In this document: positions 31,600-43,039 of the stretch, piece after piece
Layout: the number at the start of each line of letters is the position of its first letter
Position numbering within the stretch: position 1 is the first letter of the stretch
NCBI GenBank assembly: GCA_030704615.1
Contig: CM060732.1
Coordinates: 10,604,001-10,664,000 of the forward strand
DNA from: Takakia lepidozioides
Taxonomy: Eukaryota > Streptophyta > Takakiopsida > Takakiales > Takakiaceae
Length of the DNA stretch: 60,000 nt
Reading direction: 5' to 3'
Notes under the pieces: model-generated
Database searches by the model: none
What the model was told of the DNA's origin: nothing
The model's input: only the letters and a program-made list of their open reading frames with translations
Program-made: the position numbers and the translations under genes

Positions 31600-34230
31600 G
31601 TAACCGGGTAAAGAACCTGTTGCGGCTACTGGTTCAAGCAGGAATAATAGGTTTCTAACGTAGACCTGTACCTGCACCTGCATCCACCGCAAGCACTCCT
31701 ATGGTCTGCTGGTCATCAACCCAGCCTCACCATAGAAGAAACACTGGTGGTCTTGCTGGTCATCACTCCAGCCTCACCACCGACACATACTCTAGGATTG
31801 GCCGGTGATCAAATCCGGACCAACCTCCTATGAAAACAAGCGCCCACACAAAGCTAACATGGCGCACAGTCAAGCATGCAGGTGTGGAGGGGATCCAAAC
31901 ACAAGGAAATCAAGACAACAACTCCCCCACACCAAAAACACTCCACAGTGTCGCTCCTGCAAGGACACCCCAGCCCAAACCCGGACTGACTCTTGCCTCC
32001 ACCTACGGAAAGGTTTTGGCCTACAGAGAGGGTGAAAGACTATGGAGAAGAGAAACTAAAGCAATTCCTAACCCCAGAATGCTCTCATCCCACCACTCTC
32101 CCTCCTGTCTCTATCCACTCGCTTGTATGGCCGTGGCAAGTATCCTTCAATATCCCTCAATCAATCCTTCAAGAGCTCTTCAACATTGTCCACCAAAGCT
32201 CCTCGAAGGGTCCTCCAAGGACCCCAAAGATCCTCCAAATATTCCTCCAAGGGCCTTCCAAACAATCCTCCAAAGGCCCTTAAATTTCACTAAGTCCTTT
32301 CACTATTGATACCTTAACAGAGGTATAGTCTGAGGTTGTTAGGGTCCCTTATGTTGATGATACCTTTACAGAGGTATAGTCTGAGGTTGTTAGGGTCCCT
32401 TATGTTGATGATACCTTTACAGAGGTATAGTCTGAAAATGAGGGTTCTGTTTGGTATACTAACAGAGGTATAGTCTGAGCTGATTAGGGTTCCACATATG
32501 GTGATACCTCAATAGAGGTATAGTAAAATGGACAAGCTCCTGTTTGGTATACTAACAGAGGTATAGTCTCACATTAGGGTTCACATATGGTGATACCTCA
32601 ACAGAGGTATAGTCAAAGGGACAAGCTCCTGTTTGGTATACTAACAGAGGTATAGTCTGAGCATACACTACTAGGGTTTGTAATGAAGAGCTAGAATGCA
32701 AGTCCTTGACTTCTATGCTTCTACTCAAGCAAAAATATGGTCTCTAGGTGGTCATAAGAGGCATCTTCTTGCTCTCTTCCACCCCAATGTGCAACCAAGA
32801 GTGGTCCAACTCAACTTGCAAGTCATTGTCCACCAAATCAATCCCCTTCTAGTCCTTGGGATTTGATTGCAAACTACCATATCTCCATTGCCGAGCAATC
32901 ATGCATTTGTCTCCTCATCACTTGACAATTGCTCCAAATCAACACAAATTATCTCAATGTGTAGGAGCAATGCTTGTCACTTACAATAATGCTCCCAAGC
33001 AATCCGCCTTGGATCCCACTCTCACGCCATATGCCTCATTTGGGGTCTTGCACCAATCCATCATCCATGTGCTCCCCGTGGTCATTTGAATGCATGTTTC
33101 ATGACCTCTTGGCCTATGTGTTGCTCTCCTTCATCATAACATGAATCAACACCTCTCCACTTCACACACAAATGGATCTCAAAGGCCTTCACCTCTTGCT
33201 AGTTCAAGAGATCCCCTTCTCAAACTTGAACTTACAAACTCAAGCGAGCATGCTCCACACATGCACCACTTGCTTGGTCAACTATCCACCACAAAGCTCG
33301 CACTACCAAGAGCATGAATAGCCAAGTATTGCCTCCCCCTCTTGTCACATTACATAGTTAGGGTGAAGCTATGCATACATTGAATGATGATTTCCCTTCA
33401 AGGATTTCCCACCACATGTTCTCCAAGCCCTTCCAATGGCACCCTAAGCTTGGCTCCACAGCACCATGATTGGAAGATTTCTTCACATATATAGCTCCTT
33501 GGCTTCTCTTCCACAACATCCACACTTTGAACTTGCTTAACCCTAGCTTGATAGTAAAATGAGCACTAACAAGCCTTTAGTCACTCTCCACAAGCCATGG
33601 CGCACACCATCGACTCCATAATGCATACAAAGGATTCTCAAACCTTAGAATCCATGCTTCCACACACACAAGACTTCCTCCTTACAATCTTTGCAAAATC
33701 TTGTGACTCAAGAGCTTTCTTCTCAAGCTCTCCAACTCCTTGGTGCATGCAATACTCGAGCACCTTTCCTTGCAACCCCTTGCAAGCTTTGTGATACAAG
33801 AGCTAAATTCTCTTAGCTCTCAACCTCTTTAAAATACAAGTGCAAAACTAATCCTTACACTCCGCACTCACAAGCATAAGATCATCTTCTTGTAGTGATA
33901 AGAGATGAGAAATGAGAGAAGTAGAAGACAATGAAAGCTCTCAAAGCATGAAGCAATCATATGAAGAACAAGCCCTAGTCCTTCCAAGTGAAATCCACTC
34001 TATCATATAAACTAAGTCAAGCCAAGGGCACCTTTGCTAAAGGAATCCACCCTACAAAGCCCTCAACACACTCCCTCTCAATACCTAGAGCTATGGAGGT
34101 GAGAGAAGCTCATGGAGGCTCAACTACAAGAAGATGAGCCTCCTCAACACTCACAAGGGGAAAACCTATCTCCATGTCTCAAGTGAGGCTCGACACCTCA
34201 CTTGGCATGTGAGACCAAATGAAGTCCCAA
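31600..34230 (-). other. Probable leader/LTR of the methyltransferase element
   Basis: This 2.6 kb is CT- and CA-rich without convincing frames, lies 5' of gag on the element's strand, and carries tandem repeats. Its right limit near 34232 reads TGTGTTGGGACTTC on the minus strand, a possible LTR start. I found no tRNA primer-binding site and no second copy at the 26.2-kb end, so LTR status is inference. Confidence 0.4.
32307..32662. repeat. Tandem repeats around ACAGAGGTATAGTCTGAG
   Basis: The core ACAGAGGTATAGTCTGAG or close variants recurs about eight times. The first copies follow a 56-bp period, and later ones alternate with GGTATACTAACAGAGG in longer units near 116 bp. Each core has a GATACCT...AGGTATAG self-complementary pair and could form small hairpins. 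Confidence 0.85.
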
Positions 34231-34314
34231 CACACAAAATATAAATATAAATATCTAAAATGTCCTAGTTAACTAGAAGTAGGTAATTCTAGATAACCAT
34301 GACTAAAACCATGA

Positions 34315-34710
34315 CAAGGGGGACACTCTGCGATGACACTCTAGAGAGGATTACATGGTGGTGAGGGTTCCACTTGGCGGAGTTACAGAGGGTTACATGG
34401 GGGTGAGGGTTACAGGGGCTGACATGCAGGGGGTTACAGGGAACTGACGGACTGGTGGAAGCGACGGATTGGTGTTGCAGAACGATGATGCAGGCGGCGA
34501 CGACATGCCGGGGGCGACGACGCCGATGGGATGAGAGCGGGGGTGGGGAGGGATTGACCGAGCCCAGCCGGCTGCCTTTCGATGGCTGCCGGAGGCGGAG
34601 AACCGACAGTACGGGGTGTCAGGGCTGGACCGTCTTGATGCGCTCGCATTAAGTTCTTATATTATTTCTATTATCTTCCTATTTATAAGGGCCGCATTTA
34701 TAGCTGAACA
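34315..34710. mobile_element. Second, inverted copy of the composite-element end
   Basis: 34440-34650 matches 15397-15590 in reverse orientation with scattered differences, including an extra stretch near 34490. 34330-34440 carries GGGTTACA/GGGTTCC motifs. It breaks off at about 34315 against the flank of the methyltransferase element. Confidence 0.75.
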
Positions 34711-35205
34711 CAAAATAAATCATTAGGAATATTACCGGTTGTAAAAAGTTATCTCGGAAATTGACCGGGTATAGTTAACACTAAGGGGCAGCAACCGACT
34801 GCCCAACCCACTTAGCCGATTGCTGTTGGGAATGAGCGGCTACTGGCTGGTTCAACTCAAATTATTTCCCGGACGTTGGTTTGCAAATTGCAATGTTGGG
34901 ATCGTACTACAAAGTCGTAAACACTGATAACAGAGTATTAAATTTGTTGAGAACCCTGATTGGCATCTGCAAAGCTTTGCTCTAAAAAATAATGATACTT
35001 GAAAGGACGAACTTACGAAGTCATAGTTGACAAGGGCTCACTTGATAGTTTTGAACTTTGAACCTGGTTATTGTTGTCTTTAGACGTGCTACAGGACTTG
35101 GGTCATGATGATAGCTGCAAACATGTCACTAGTCCTTAAGGTTTCCCCGAGGATTTAGGACGATACTTTTACATAACAGTTTCGCCCAATTTGGAAACAG
35201 AGGTC
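34711..35205. other. Intergenic, nothing recognised
   Basis: No supported feature; AT-balanced sequence without open frames or repeats I can pair. Confidence 0.35.
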
Positions 35206-35628
35206 TAAGAGCATCCCCACCCTTCTCACTGAAATGGCCCTTCTATGCTTATTTTGAAGAGGTTGGTTCAGGACTCTCGAAAGGTATGTGAAGGGGTGGG
35301 CTGCTTGTAGCCACACCCTTGCCCCTCGTCGCCCCTGTATCCTATGTCCCTGCCTTGCTAGAGTTCCCAGCGACGTTCTCATACGCTCTGACACGCTTTT
35401 CATATGCTTCCCACACGCTTCCATGGTCGGGACGACTCGGTTGGGGATGGGTTCACGACGCTGAATATCGTGCACCGATTCAGTGAAAGAGAGGCGGTTC
35501 AATGTCCGCCCTTAACGACGTACACGGTAGCGAGGCAAGGGTGTGGTGCGTTTGGAGGCAAATTTGAACCTGTATACAAGAAGTATAGGTGCAGGGGTCC
35601 ATAGAGGCGTAGAGTGGGGATGCTCTAA
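35206..35628. mobile_element. Tourist-type (PIF/Harbinger) MITE with TAA duplications
   Basis: The element is 35209-35625. Terminal inverted repeats are GAGCATCCCCAC and GTGGGGATGCTC. A 3-bp duplication TAA lies at 35206-35208 and 35626-35628, as expected for PIF/Harbinger insertion. It is non-coding; the open frames inside are short and lack protein character. Confidence 0.8.
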
Positions 35629-35810
35629 GAGCTCTAATTTTAGAGCTAGTTTGTGAAGGTCAAGCTGGCTCAGAATCAGAACTGACCACATCTGTGATCT
35701 GGAGGAGATTGTCATTAACTTACAAGCTAGTCCTAGGTGCAGCCAACTGTGCTCAAGATTGTCAATCTCACTTGGGCTAGATTCATGTTGCATCATGTTC
35801 CAGCGCGCAG

Positions 35811-36313
35811 TAAAAGCATCCCCACCCTTCTCACTGAAATGGCCCCTCTACGTCCGTTTTGAAGAAGTTGGTTCAGGACTCTCGTGTTAAGGGGTCGGCC
35901 GCTCGTAGCCACACCCTTGCCCCTCGTTACGCCCCTATATCCAATGTCCTTGCCTTGCTGGAGTTCCCAACGATGTTCTCATACGCCCTGACACGCTTCT
36001 CATACGCTTCTGACACGCTCTGACATATCCATGGTCGGGACGACTCGGTTGCGGGACAGGTTCAGGACGCTGAATATCGTGCACGGATACACTGAAAGAG
36101 AGGCGGTTCAGTGTTCGCCCTTAACGGCGTATACGGTAGCGGGGCAAGGGTGTGGTACGTTTGGAGGCAAATTTGAACCTGTATTTACGAGAAGTCCGGT
36201 GCAGGGGTCCATAGGGGTCATGATCCGGGAAACGCCATGCCAAAATGGCGTTGGAAATGGCATGGCGTACCTGCGTTGGGGGTGCTCTTAGGCATAGAGT
36301 GGGGATGCTCTTA
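35811..36313. mobile_element. Second copy of the same Tourist-type MITE, interrupted
   Basis: It closely parallels 35209-35625 from AGCATCCCCACCC (35815) to GTGGGGATGCTC (36310). An extra segment at about 36210-36292 is not in the first copy. That segment ends GTTGGGGGTGCTCTTA, resembling the terminus of the third element, so this copy is a nested or chimeric product. The flanks are TAA on the left and TTA on the right. Confidence 0.65.
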
Positions 36314-37090
36314 GAGCATCTCCAACAGTGTCCTGCCATCGGGCCCACCAAGCTGCTCATGGCGTGGAGTTTGGCTCATGGCGTAGAATTTGGCGGAAGG
36401 ACGTTCACCGGGGTCACACTAAATCCAGTGCCAAGGTGGGTTGGCCAATCTGCGGAAGCCACGTGGTGGCTCCAGGCTGCGCCACACCTACTATTCCTAT
36501 CCCCAAAAGCAAAAGCACGCGTTCTTCTGCGCGACGTGCACGCACCACATTTGCTCCCCAATGCTTGGGCGTGCACGTGCACGCTTGGCAGAGGTTTGGT
36601 GAGGTACGCCAAAGATGTAAAATATGGCGTACACCTACCCTTGGCATAGGTCCCTCCGCGCCAAATATAGTGTTTGGCGGGGTACGCTCTCATGCGGTGC
36701 AAGCCAAAATGCCCTACCAAATGCACTCTACCGGCCCGTTTGGCGGGGCTCCAAGATGGCGGAGGAATAAAAAAACCCCTGCTGTGCAAGCCTGGTGCCT
36801 CGCTACCTTGGCCTTGCTGGCAGGTTTGGGCCCGCCTTGCTGCGCTGAAGCCTGGCAGTAGGTACTTTGGCTATAGAGAGCATGGCAAAGTGGCGGATTA
36901 AGGAGGGTTGCAGACAAGTGTAGTTAGGAAAGGGATTCAAACATCTAGCGGGCCAAGTTTGGAGCCCGCCATATAAGCCCAAATATGGCGAGGCAAATGC
37001 CAATTTGAGCGGTCCCGCCACAAATTATTTACCGGTATTGCACCGTAGGGGTTTAGTTTGGGCCCCACCCTTCACGGCGGGATTAGATTG
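36314..37090. mobile_element. Third MITE-like region, GGCGTAC motif-rich
   Basis: It opens with GAGCATCTCCAACAG next to a TTA, a typical Tourist terminus. The interior repeats ATGGCGTAC, GGCGTACACC, GGTACGC and CCAAATATGGCG with their complements. The right terminus was not found. Open frames here are shadows of the motif repeats. Confidence 0.45.
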
Positions 37091-37263
37091 GCGCCGGCCC
37101 GATGTCTTTGCCGTGCTGTAGGAGATACTTACTAAAGTGTTTTTCGAACTCTACCTCTTCCCTTTGTCCATCTCACTTGGCTTCAGCGTGCAAATACCTT
37201 CTAAGAGTAATACATCGGTCGTTCTCAAACAATACAACTTTCAAGGAGGCTGCTAGTAAAATG

Positions 37264-38688
37264 TGTGGCCGTCTTTTAGAGAGAGATAAAAGATAAAGTA
37301 TTAGGGAAGGGTCATTCCCATGGCCTTGTAGTGTGATTTCATGTAACAAAAATTCTTGACTTAGAGCATAGAAGGGCCCTGTATCTGCAAATGTGGGGGG
37401 GTACTAACCAAGACTCTAAAGCTGTGAGGGTTGGAGTGTTGAAAACCCAGATTGCAAGGTTCACTGCAGGGATGAATAAGTTCACTTCATGGAAGAGTAA
37501 ATTCATACATGGATGAATAAGTTCACACATGTCGTCTTGCTTGTTGGACTTGGTTCGAGTGCGATCTGCCATAGCTCGACAAGCTATTGAGCTTGTTAGG
37601 TATACAGCGGGGCACCGATGAAGCTCAAGGGAAAGAGGGAGCGGTGCTGGCGGTTTCATAATGGATCGGTAATTGATGACAGAATGTTCTAAAAACAGCT
37701 GAGGACCTGTATTTTGTTTAAGGGCATACCAGGCTTATCCATAATGGTGGGAGAGAGTGCCTGAGAGTTATGAGGATGTAGTGAGGTTTATCTAGCAATG
37801 GGGGCGGCAAGAGCTGAAGGTTATGAGACCTGGAGGTGAACAATTGCTACTGGAGCAGCAGCAGCGGTGACGGCGTGAGCAATGGGGGCGGCAACGCTGA
37901 ATGTTATGAGGCGTGGCGGTGAGCAATTGCTACTGGAGCAGCAGCAGCGGTGACGGTATGAGCAAGGCGGTGGCCGCAGTGACGGACAGCTCGACAGCAT
38001 GGGGGAATGCAGACTGGGAAGATCTGCAGTAAGACATAGTATTTAGTCATTGTATGACAGGTGATTCTTCCTTCATTTTAGCTGTGACTTTGGACAAAAG
38101 ATTGGAGAAAGACTTGGCAATGGCCCCAGGAAAGACTTGAAAAATTGGGAAATGAAGCTGTGGCAGAGTCGATTTGTACCAAGATGAGCAGTGTCTGTGG
38201 GGTTTGGGTCCTTGAATGCACTATGCTGCAGCAGAGAGAGAGAACGAGAGATGTTGTGGTGAAGTGGGGGTTGGATTTGGCTTGAATTCTGTAAAGTAGG
38301 GCTTGCTGAACAATGACCTGCAATCTGAAGTGTTCTTTGTTTATTGGCTGATGCACGAACGTGATATGGTCTTTTTATGAAGAGTGCACCCCCCAGGATG
38401 GCAATAATGTCCAGATAATTCATGCTTGTCAACTCTCGACATCTCACTAACCTTGTTGTTGTGATGTTGACCTTGTGATGTGCCTGCAGGACATACACCA
38501 CACTGGCCAATGCAATCATCATCAACAGATAAGAACTGTCCTAGTGAACAACTGGGGAAAGATAAAATAGATAGGGAGGTCTACATTTGCTTTCTTTTCC
38601 GCCGCAGTAGGGGTAGGTCTGGTCTGTACTCTGGTCATGACTAGTTAAGCTAGGGAGTAACACAACTTGGGCTCTAGGCCATTTCTTT
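37264..38688 (+). mobile_element. 5' LTR of retrotransposon B
   Basis: It begins TGTGGCCGTCTTTTAGAG at 37264 and runs to TAGGCCATTTCTTT just before the primer-binding site. The same sequence, with insertions, starts at 42180. It holds an internal tandem duplication (about 37801-37960) around GGAGCAGCAGCAGCGGTGAC that is single in the 3' copy. It retains the uninterrupted GTCTGTAC (38622-38629) and GTTAAGC (38644-38650) sites that are interrupted by transposons in the 3' copy. The terminal CA and host target duplication were not found. Confidence 0.8.
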
Positions 38689-38700
38689 TGGTATCAGAGC
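38689..38700 (+). promoter_or_regulatory. Primer-binding site for initiator Met tRNA
   Basis: TGGTATCAGAGC directly follows the 5' LTR. This is the standard plant retrotransposon site complementary to the 3' end of initiator methionine tRNA. Confidence 0.9.
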
Positions 38701-39226
38701 TTTGCCTTTCCATGGCATTGTCTCTACTTTAGCTAGATAGAATTCTGACTGAAAACAGTCATGGCAGGAAGAGATCATACCTTTATACCTGATGGGCCTA
38801 GTATAGGAGACATCCTAATTTGTTTTACTAGAAGAGCTGTTGATGCATAGGCATAGCCACTGTTGTATTTCTTCAATCATTCGTGGAGATTGTATGATGG
38901 GGATCTCTGTCTTAGGGTGATCCATGCAGGGGGTAGAAGCAACATTGCTTTGTGGGTTAGAGAAGATGATAGATGGCAGAAGGTGAATACTATGGCTAGG
39001 GAAGTAACGTGGGGAGGAAGAGTGTGCGAAATGGGCTGTGGGAATGGTATCGAGGACAACATTAGGCAAGGTCTTAGCTTAATTAGAAGTTAGAAAGTAG
39101 AACCATAGTTGAAATTGCTTAGATAGGACGTTAGAATCGTGAAACTATGACAAGTCCAAAGGTTATCAGTGCACCCTTTGCTGGTTGAGAGAGTGAGGAT
39201 GTTAATGACTGGGTAAGCGTATCCAG

Positions 39227-39667
39227 ATGGAAGGAGATGTGCAGGATCTCACTCCTGATAAAATGTTTAAAGTAGCACGGTTGAACTTGAGGGGGAAGGC
39301 AGATGAATGGTACAGAAAACAGAATCCTAAACCAGACAACTGGCCTGATTTTCAGGTAGCGATTACAGCTAAGTTTGGTGTCATAGATATGGCAGAAGCT
39401 AAGCTGAAAATGGATGCTATCAAACAAGAGAATAGCCTGCAGAGGGTGCAGCCCTACTTTGATAGGCTGAACCGACTATTTATCAGAGGGGGAATCTCAG
39501 ACCTAGAGCAAAGAAAAAGGTTTGCTGGAGGGCTGAGACCTGAAATTGCTCGTGTAATGCTTGGGAGACGTTTTACTTCTGTAGATGAGGCTGGAGACAG
39601 CCATAGAGATCGAGAGAGGTCTTTGCAAGCTAGGAGAAACCCCTTTGGAGCCATTGGAAGAACTTGA
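39227..39667 (+). pseudogene. Retrotransposon B gag
   Basis: The translation shows a retrotransposon gag core: FKVARLNLRGKADEWYRKQN, NWPDFQVAITAKFGV, AKLKMDAIKQENSLQRVQPY, FIRGGISDLEQRKRFAGGLR. It forms the particle shell. The frame closes at 39667 and the next open frame (39704) is shifted. No zinc knuckle was found. About 530 bp of leader separates it from the primer-binding site. Confidence 0.75.
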
Positions 39668-39703
39668 GGGACCAGTGACTCTGAAACAGATGAGCAGGAA
39701 GAA

Positions 39704-41047
39704 ATGGAAAGGAAGCTGCATGAGATGGAGTTGGATGAGCACTTGGATCAGATGGAGAGAACAATTGAGGCAGCCAACTCAGGGGAGGAGATCTTTGAAG
39801 ATCAAGGAATGCTGGAACTCTTGGAAGAAGAATCACCCTTGCAAATGGCTTCTGCAATCATCCAAGAAGCATACCAAAGTGCTTGGAATGGGGAGTTGGT
39901 GAATAATAATCTGGAAATTGAGGATGACTTCTATGATTGGAACCAGACTGTACTCCATGAGGAAAGACAGCGAATGGGAACCTTCCTGCACACTGTGGGT
40001 GGGGAACAGATTGCAGTAAGTGACGATGAAAGGAAGAATGACCGTTGGGCCAACCTTAAGACTAGGATCCGTATCAGTCCTGACCTGTCCAGCGAGCAAC
40101 GAGATCAGCTGGAAGGGCTACTCAAGGAGGATCAGGATTGCTTTGCCTTGAGCAAAGCAGACCTAGGTTACTGCAATGTTGTTGAACACGTCATAGATAC
40201 ACAAGGCTTTCCGCCCTGTTGCAGCCGTCCAAGCAGACTGTCTGAGTGGGAGGAAAATGAAGTGCAATCTCAGATAGAGTCCTTGATAGCACAAGAAAAA
40301 ATGAGGGAGAGTAGGTCTGAGTGGTCCTGTCCAGTTACTCTTCCCCCGAAAAAGGATGGGTCTAAAAGGTTCTGTGGGGACTTCAGGCCTGTCAATCGCT
40401 TGACTCGAAGGGATTCATACCCCATGCCACTAATTCAGGACGTGCTGAACCAGTTGGGCAAGGCCAAGTGGTTCTCTGCCCTTGACTTGCAGAGCGGCTT
40501 CTGGCAAATCAAAATGGATGAGTCGGACATTAGCAAAACTGCAGTCATTACCAAGAAAGGGTTGTACGAATGGTTAGTAATGCCGTTTGGTTTGAAAAAC
40601 GCTACTGCAACATTCCAAAGGGCCATGAACACCATCCTCGCCGAGGAGATTAAGGACTGTGCGAAAGTGTTTGTAGATGATATTACAATTCACAGCATAG
40701 ACTGGTCCAGCCACAAGAGCCACATCAAGAGGGTGTTGAAGAAACTGAAACGTGCAAACCTGCGCCTCAATCCTAACAAATGTACCTTTGGCAACCTAGA
40801 GTTGGTCTTTCTAGGACATGTAGTGTCAGGGGATGGGGTGAAACCAGATCCAGGTAAGATTGCAGCGATTGAGAAGTTTCCTCTCCCAAGGAACCCAGTT
40901 GCTGTGAAGATTTATTTGGGGATGACAGGCTACTACAAGATATATGTGAAGGGGTTTGCTGGGGTGGCAGTACCTTTATTTGATCTCACGAAAAAGGATT
41001 TGAAGTTCCACTGGATTACAACGCAAGTACCATCCTATGGAAGGTGA
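39704..41047 (+). pseudogene. Retrotransposon B reverse transcriptase
   Basis: The first part is a long acidic spacer without a protease DSG/DTG site, then RT begins: CPVTLPPKKDGSKRFCGDFR, RDSYPMPLIQDVLNQLG, FSALDLQSGFWQIKM, MPFGLKNATATFQRAMN, catalytic VFVDDI at about 40668-40685, then LELVFLGHVVSGDGV and KIYLGMTGYYKIYVKGFAG. This is a Ty3/gypsy-type RT. The protease that normally precedes it is absent. The frame is lost after LKFHW at about 41025. Confidence 0.88.
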
Positions 41048-41290
41048 GTGCTATGCTTTGGTTTGGGGAGTGCTTCATTTCAGGCAGTATCTTTATGGTG
41101 TTCATTATCCGCACGGATCATAAGCCACTTGAGTGGTTAGCCACAGTGAGTGATGCATACGGGAGAAGGGGGAGATGGATAATGATGCGAGCTCCAAGAC
41201 TTTGAATTCAAAATTATCCATAGACCAGGGGCTAGGCATTCTAACGTGGATGCATGGAGCAGGTACCCTGTTGGCCAAGCACAAGAGTCT
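41048..41290 (+). pseudogene. RNase H remnant of retrotransposon B
   Basis: In scattered frames the tail of RNase H is visible: RTDHKPLEWLATVSDAYGRR near 41110-41170, then a piece equivalent to the end of the domain with HRPGARHSNVDAWSRYP near 41220-41270. Frameshifts separate the pieces. The RNase H DH dyad (TDHKPL) is present. Confidence 0.7.
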
Positions 41291-41911
41291 GAGGAACTCG
41301 AGGTAAATACTGCAGCCCTCTATCATCCCAAGAGAGAAGGTAGAACTAGAGATGGAGCGTTTCTAGTTATGATAAGTTGGGAAGGAGGGTCTGCCATCAG
41401 CAGCTTGTATCAGTACAAGGCAGGAACAGCAACATTGAAACAGGTAGCACACAAGGAAGTAGGATACTTTGTAGATAGAGGGGAAGTAGCATGCAAGAAA
41501 GAGGAGTATTACATCTGTGTATGTGGGATATGGCACTTCAAGAAAGACTTTGGGGGGCAGCATTTCTCCTTACAAACAAACCTGGACCCATACTGGTGGT
41601 TGTTGTCACCACACCACATTGGAACTGACCTGCTCAGTGTCTTCTCATTTGAATTCATCACACTGAGTGCTAACAGCAGGTTTCTTGAGGGACCAGTGAG
41701 CACTTATACTAAGAGTAGTTTGAAGGGAAATCTGCAGCCTGGGCAAATGCCACCTATCAGTGCAAAAAGAGTAACATTTGCTGCACATGTACAGACTGGA
41801 GAGACTGATCATGAGAGTTCTTGGAAGGATGTGGGGTGTGGAGTGAAAGGTGATCATGGGTATTTCATGACTGTCTTGCTCAGCAGCTTCCTTCTCAGTG
41901 TATGTTCCTGA
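41246..41911 (+). CDS. Unknown open frame in place of integrase
   Basis: Following MDAWSRYP, the frame stays open for 221 codons where integrase is expected. It has no HHCC zinc site and no D,D35E triad that I can place. Visible features are VGYFVDRGEVACKKEEYYIC with CGIWHFKKDFGGQHFSLQTN, and a hydrophobic C-terminus FMTVLLSSFLLSVC. It may be a captured or derived accessory frame. I do not recognise it. Confidence 0.5.
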   Translation: MDAWSRYPVGQAQESEELEVNTAALYHPKREGRTRDGAFLVMISWEGGSAISSLYQYKAGTATLKQVAHKEVGYFVDRGEVACKKEEYYICVCGIWHFKKDFGGQHFSLQTNLDPYWWLLSPHHIGTDLLSVFSFEFITLSANSRFLEGPVSTYTKSSLKGNLQPGQMPPISAKRVTFAAHVQTGETDHESSWKDVGCGVKGDHGYFMTVLLSSFLLSVCS

Positions 41912-42195
41912 CTCGTAGCAACAGACCCACACGTAAGGCAAGGGAAGAGGTGTTCAACAACGAAAAAAGGGAGAGCACTGCGCCAATGGAGAAACATCAG
42001 GTCTCTGAAGAGACAGATGATCTGCTGGGATACAAACCCAAATCAAGAGCTATTCTTGATCTGCTGGAGGATAAGGAAGGGTCTGCTGATGATGACCAGC
42101 AGGAGCATGAAACAGGGAAGTCTCATGGACAGAGCGAGGGTGAGAAAGGGTCTGCTGATGATGACCAGCAGGAGCGCCGTGTGGCCGTCTTTTAG
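41902..42195 (+). CDS. Acidic repeat tail frame of retrotransposon B
   Basis: A 97-codon frame starts near the preceding stop. It ends with two copies of KGSADDDQQE separated by about 20 residues, and runs a few codons into the 3' LTR. The function is unknown. Confidence 0.4.
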   Translation: MFLTRSNRPTRKAREEVFNNEKRESTAPMEKHQVSEETDDLLGYKPKSRAILDLLEDKEGSADDDQQEHETGKSHGQSEGEKGSADDDQQERRVAVF

Positions 42196-43039
42196 AGAGA
42201 GAAAAGATAAAGTATTAGGGAAGGGTCGTTCCCATGGCCCTGTAGTGTGATTTCATGTAACAAAAATTCTTGACTTAGAGCAGAGAAGGGCCCTGTATCT
42301 GCAAATGTGGGGGGTAGTAACCAAGACTCTAAAGCTGTGAGGGTTGGAGTGTTGAAAACCCAGATTGCAAGGTTCACTGCAGGGAAGAGTAAATTCATAC
42401 ATGGATGAATAAGTTAACACATGTCGTCTTGCTTGTTGGACCTTCGAGTGCGATCTGCCATAGCTCGACAAGCTACTGAGCTTGTTAGGTATACAGCGGG
42501 GCACCGATGAAGCTCAAGGGAAAGAGGGAGCGGTGCTTGTGGTTTCATAAGGGATCGGTAATTGATGACAGAATGTTCTAAAAACAGCTGAGAACCTGTA
42601 TTTTGTTTAAGGGCATACCAGGCTTATCCATTATGGTGGGAGAGAGTGCCTGAGAGTTATGAGGATGTAGTGAGGTTTATCTAGCAATGGGGGCGGCAAG
42701 AGCTGAAGGTTATGAGACGTGGAGGTGAGCAATTGCTACTGGAGCAGCAGCAGCGGTGACGGTATGAGCAAGGCGGTGGTCGCAGTGACGGACAGCTCGA
42801 CAGCATGGGGGAATGCAGACTGGGAAGATCTGCAGTAAGACATAGTATTTAGTCATTGTATGACAGGTGATTCTTCCTTCTTTTTAGCTGTGACTTTGGA
42901 CAGAAGATAGGAGTTGGAGAAAGACTTGGCAATGGCCCCAGGAAAGACTTAAAAAATTGGGAAATGAAGTTGCAGAGTCGATTTGTACCAAGATGAGCAG
43001 TGTCTGTGCGGTTTGGGTCCTTGAATGCACTATGCTGCA

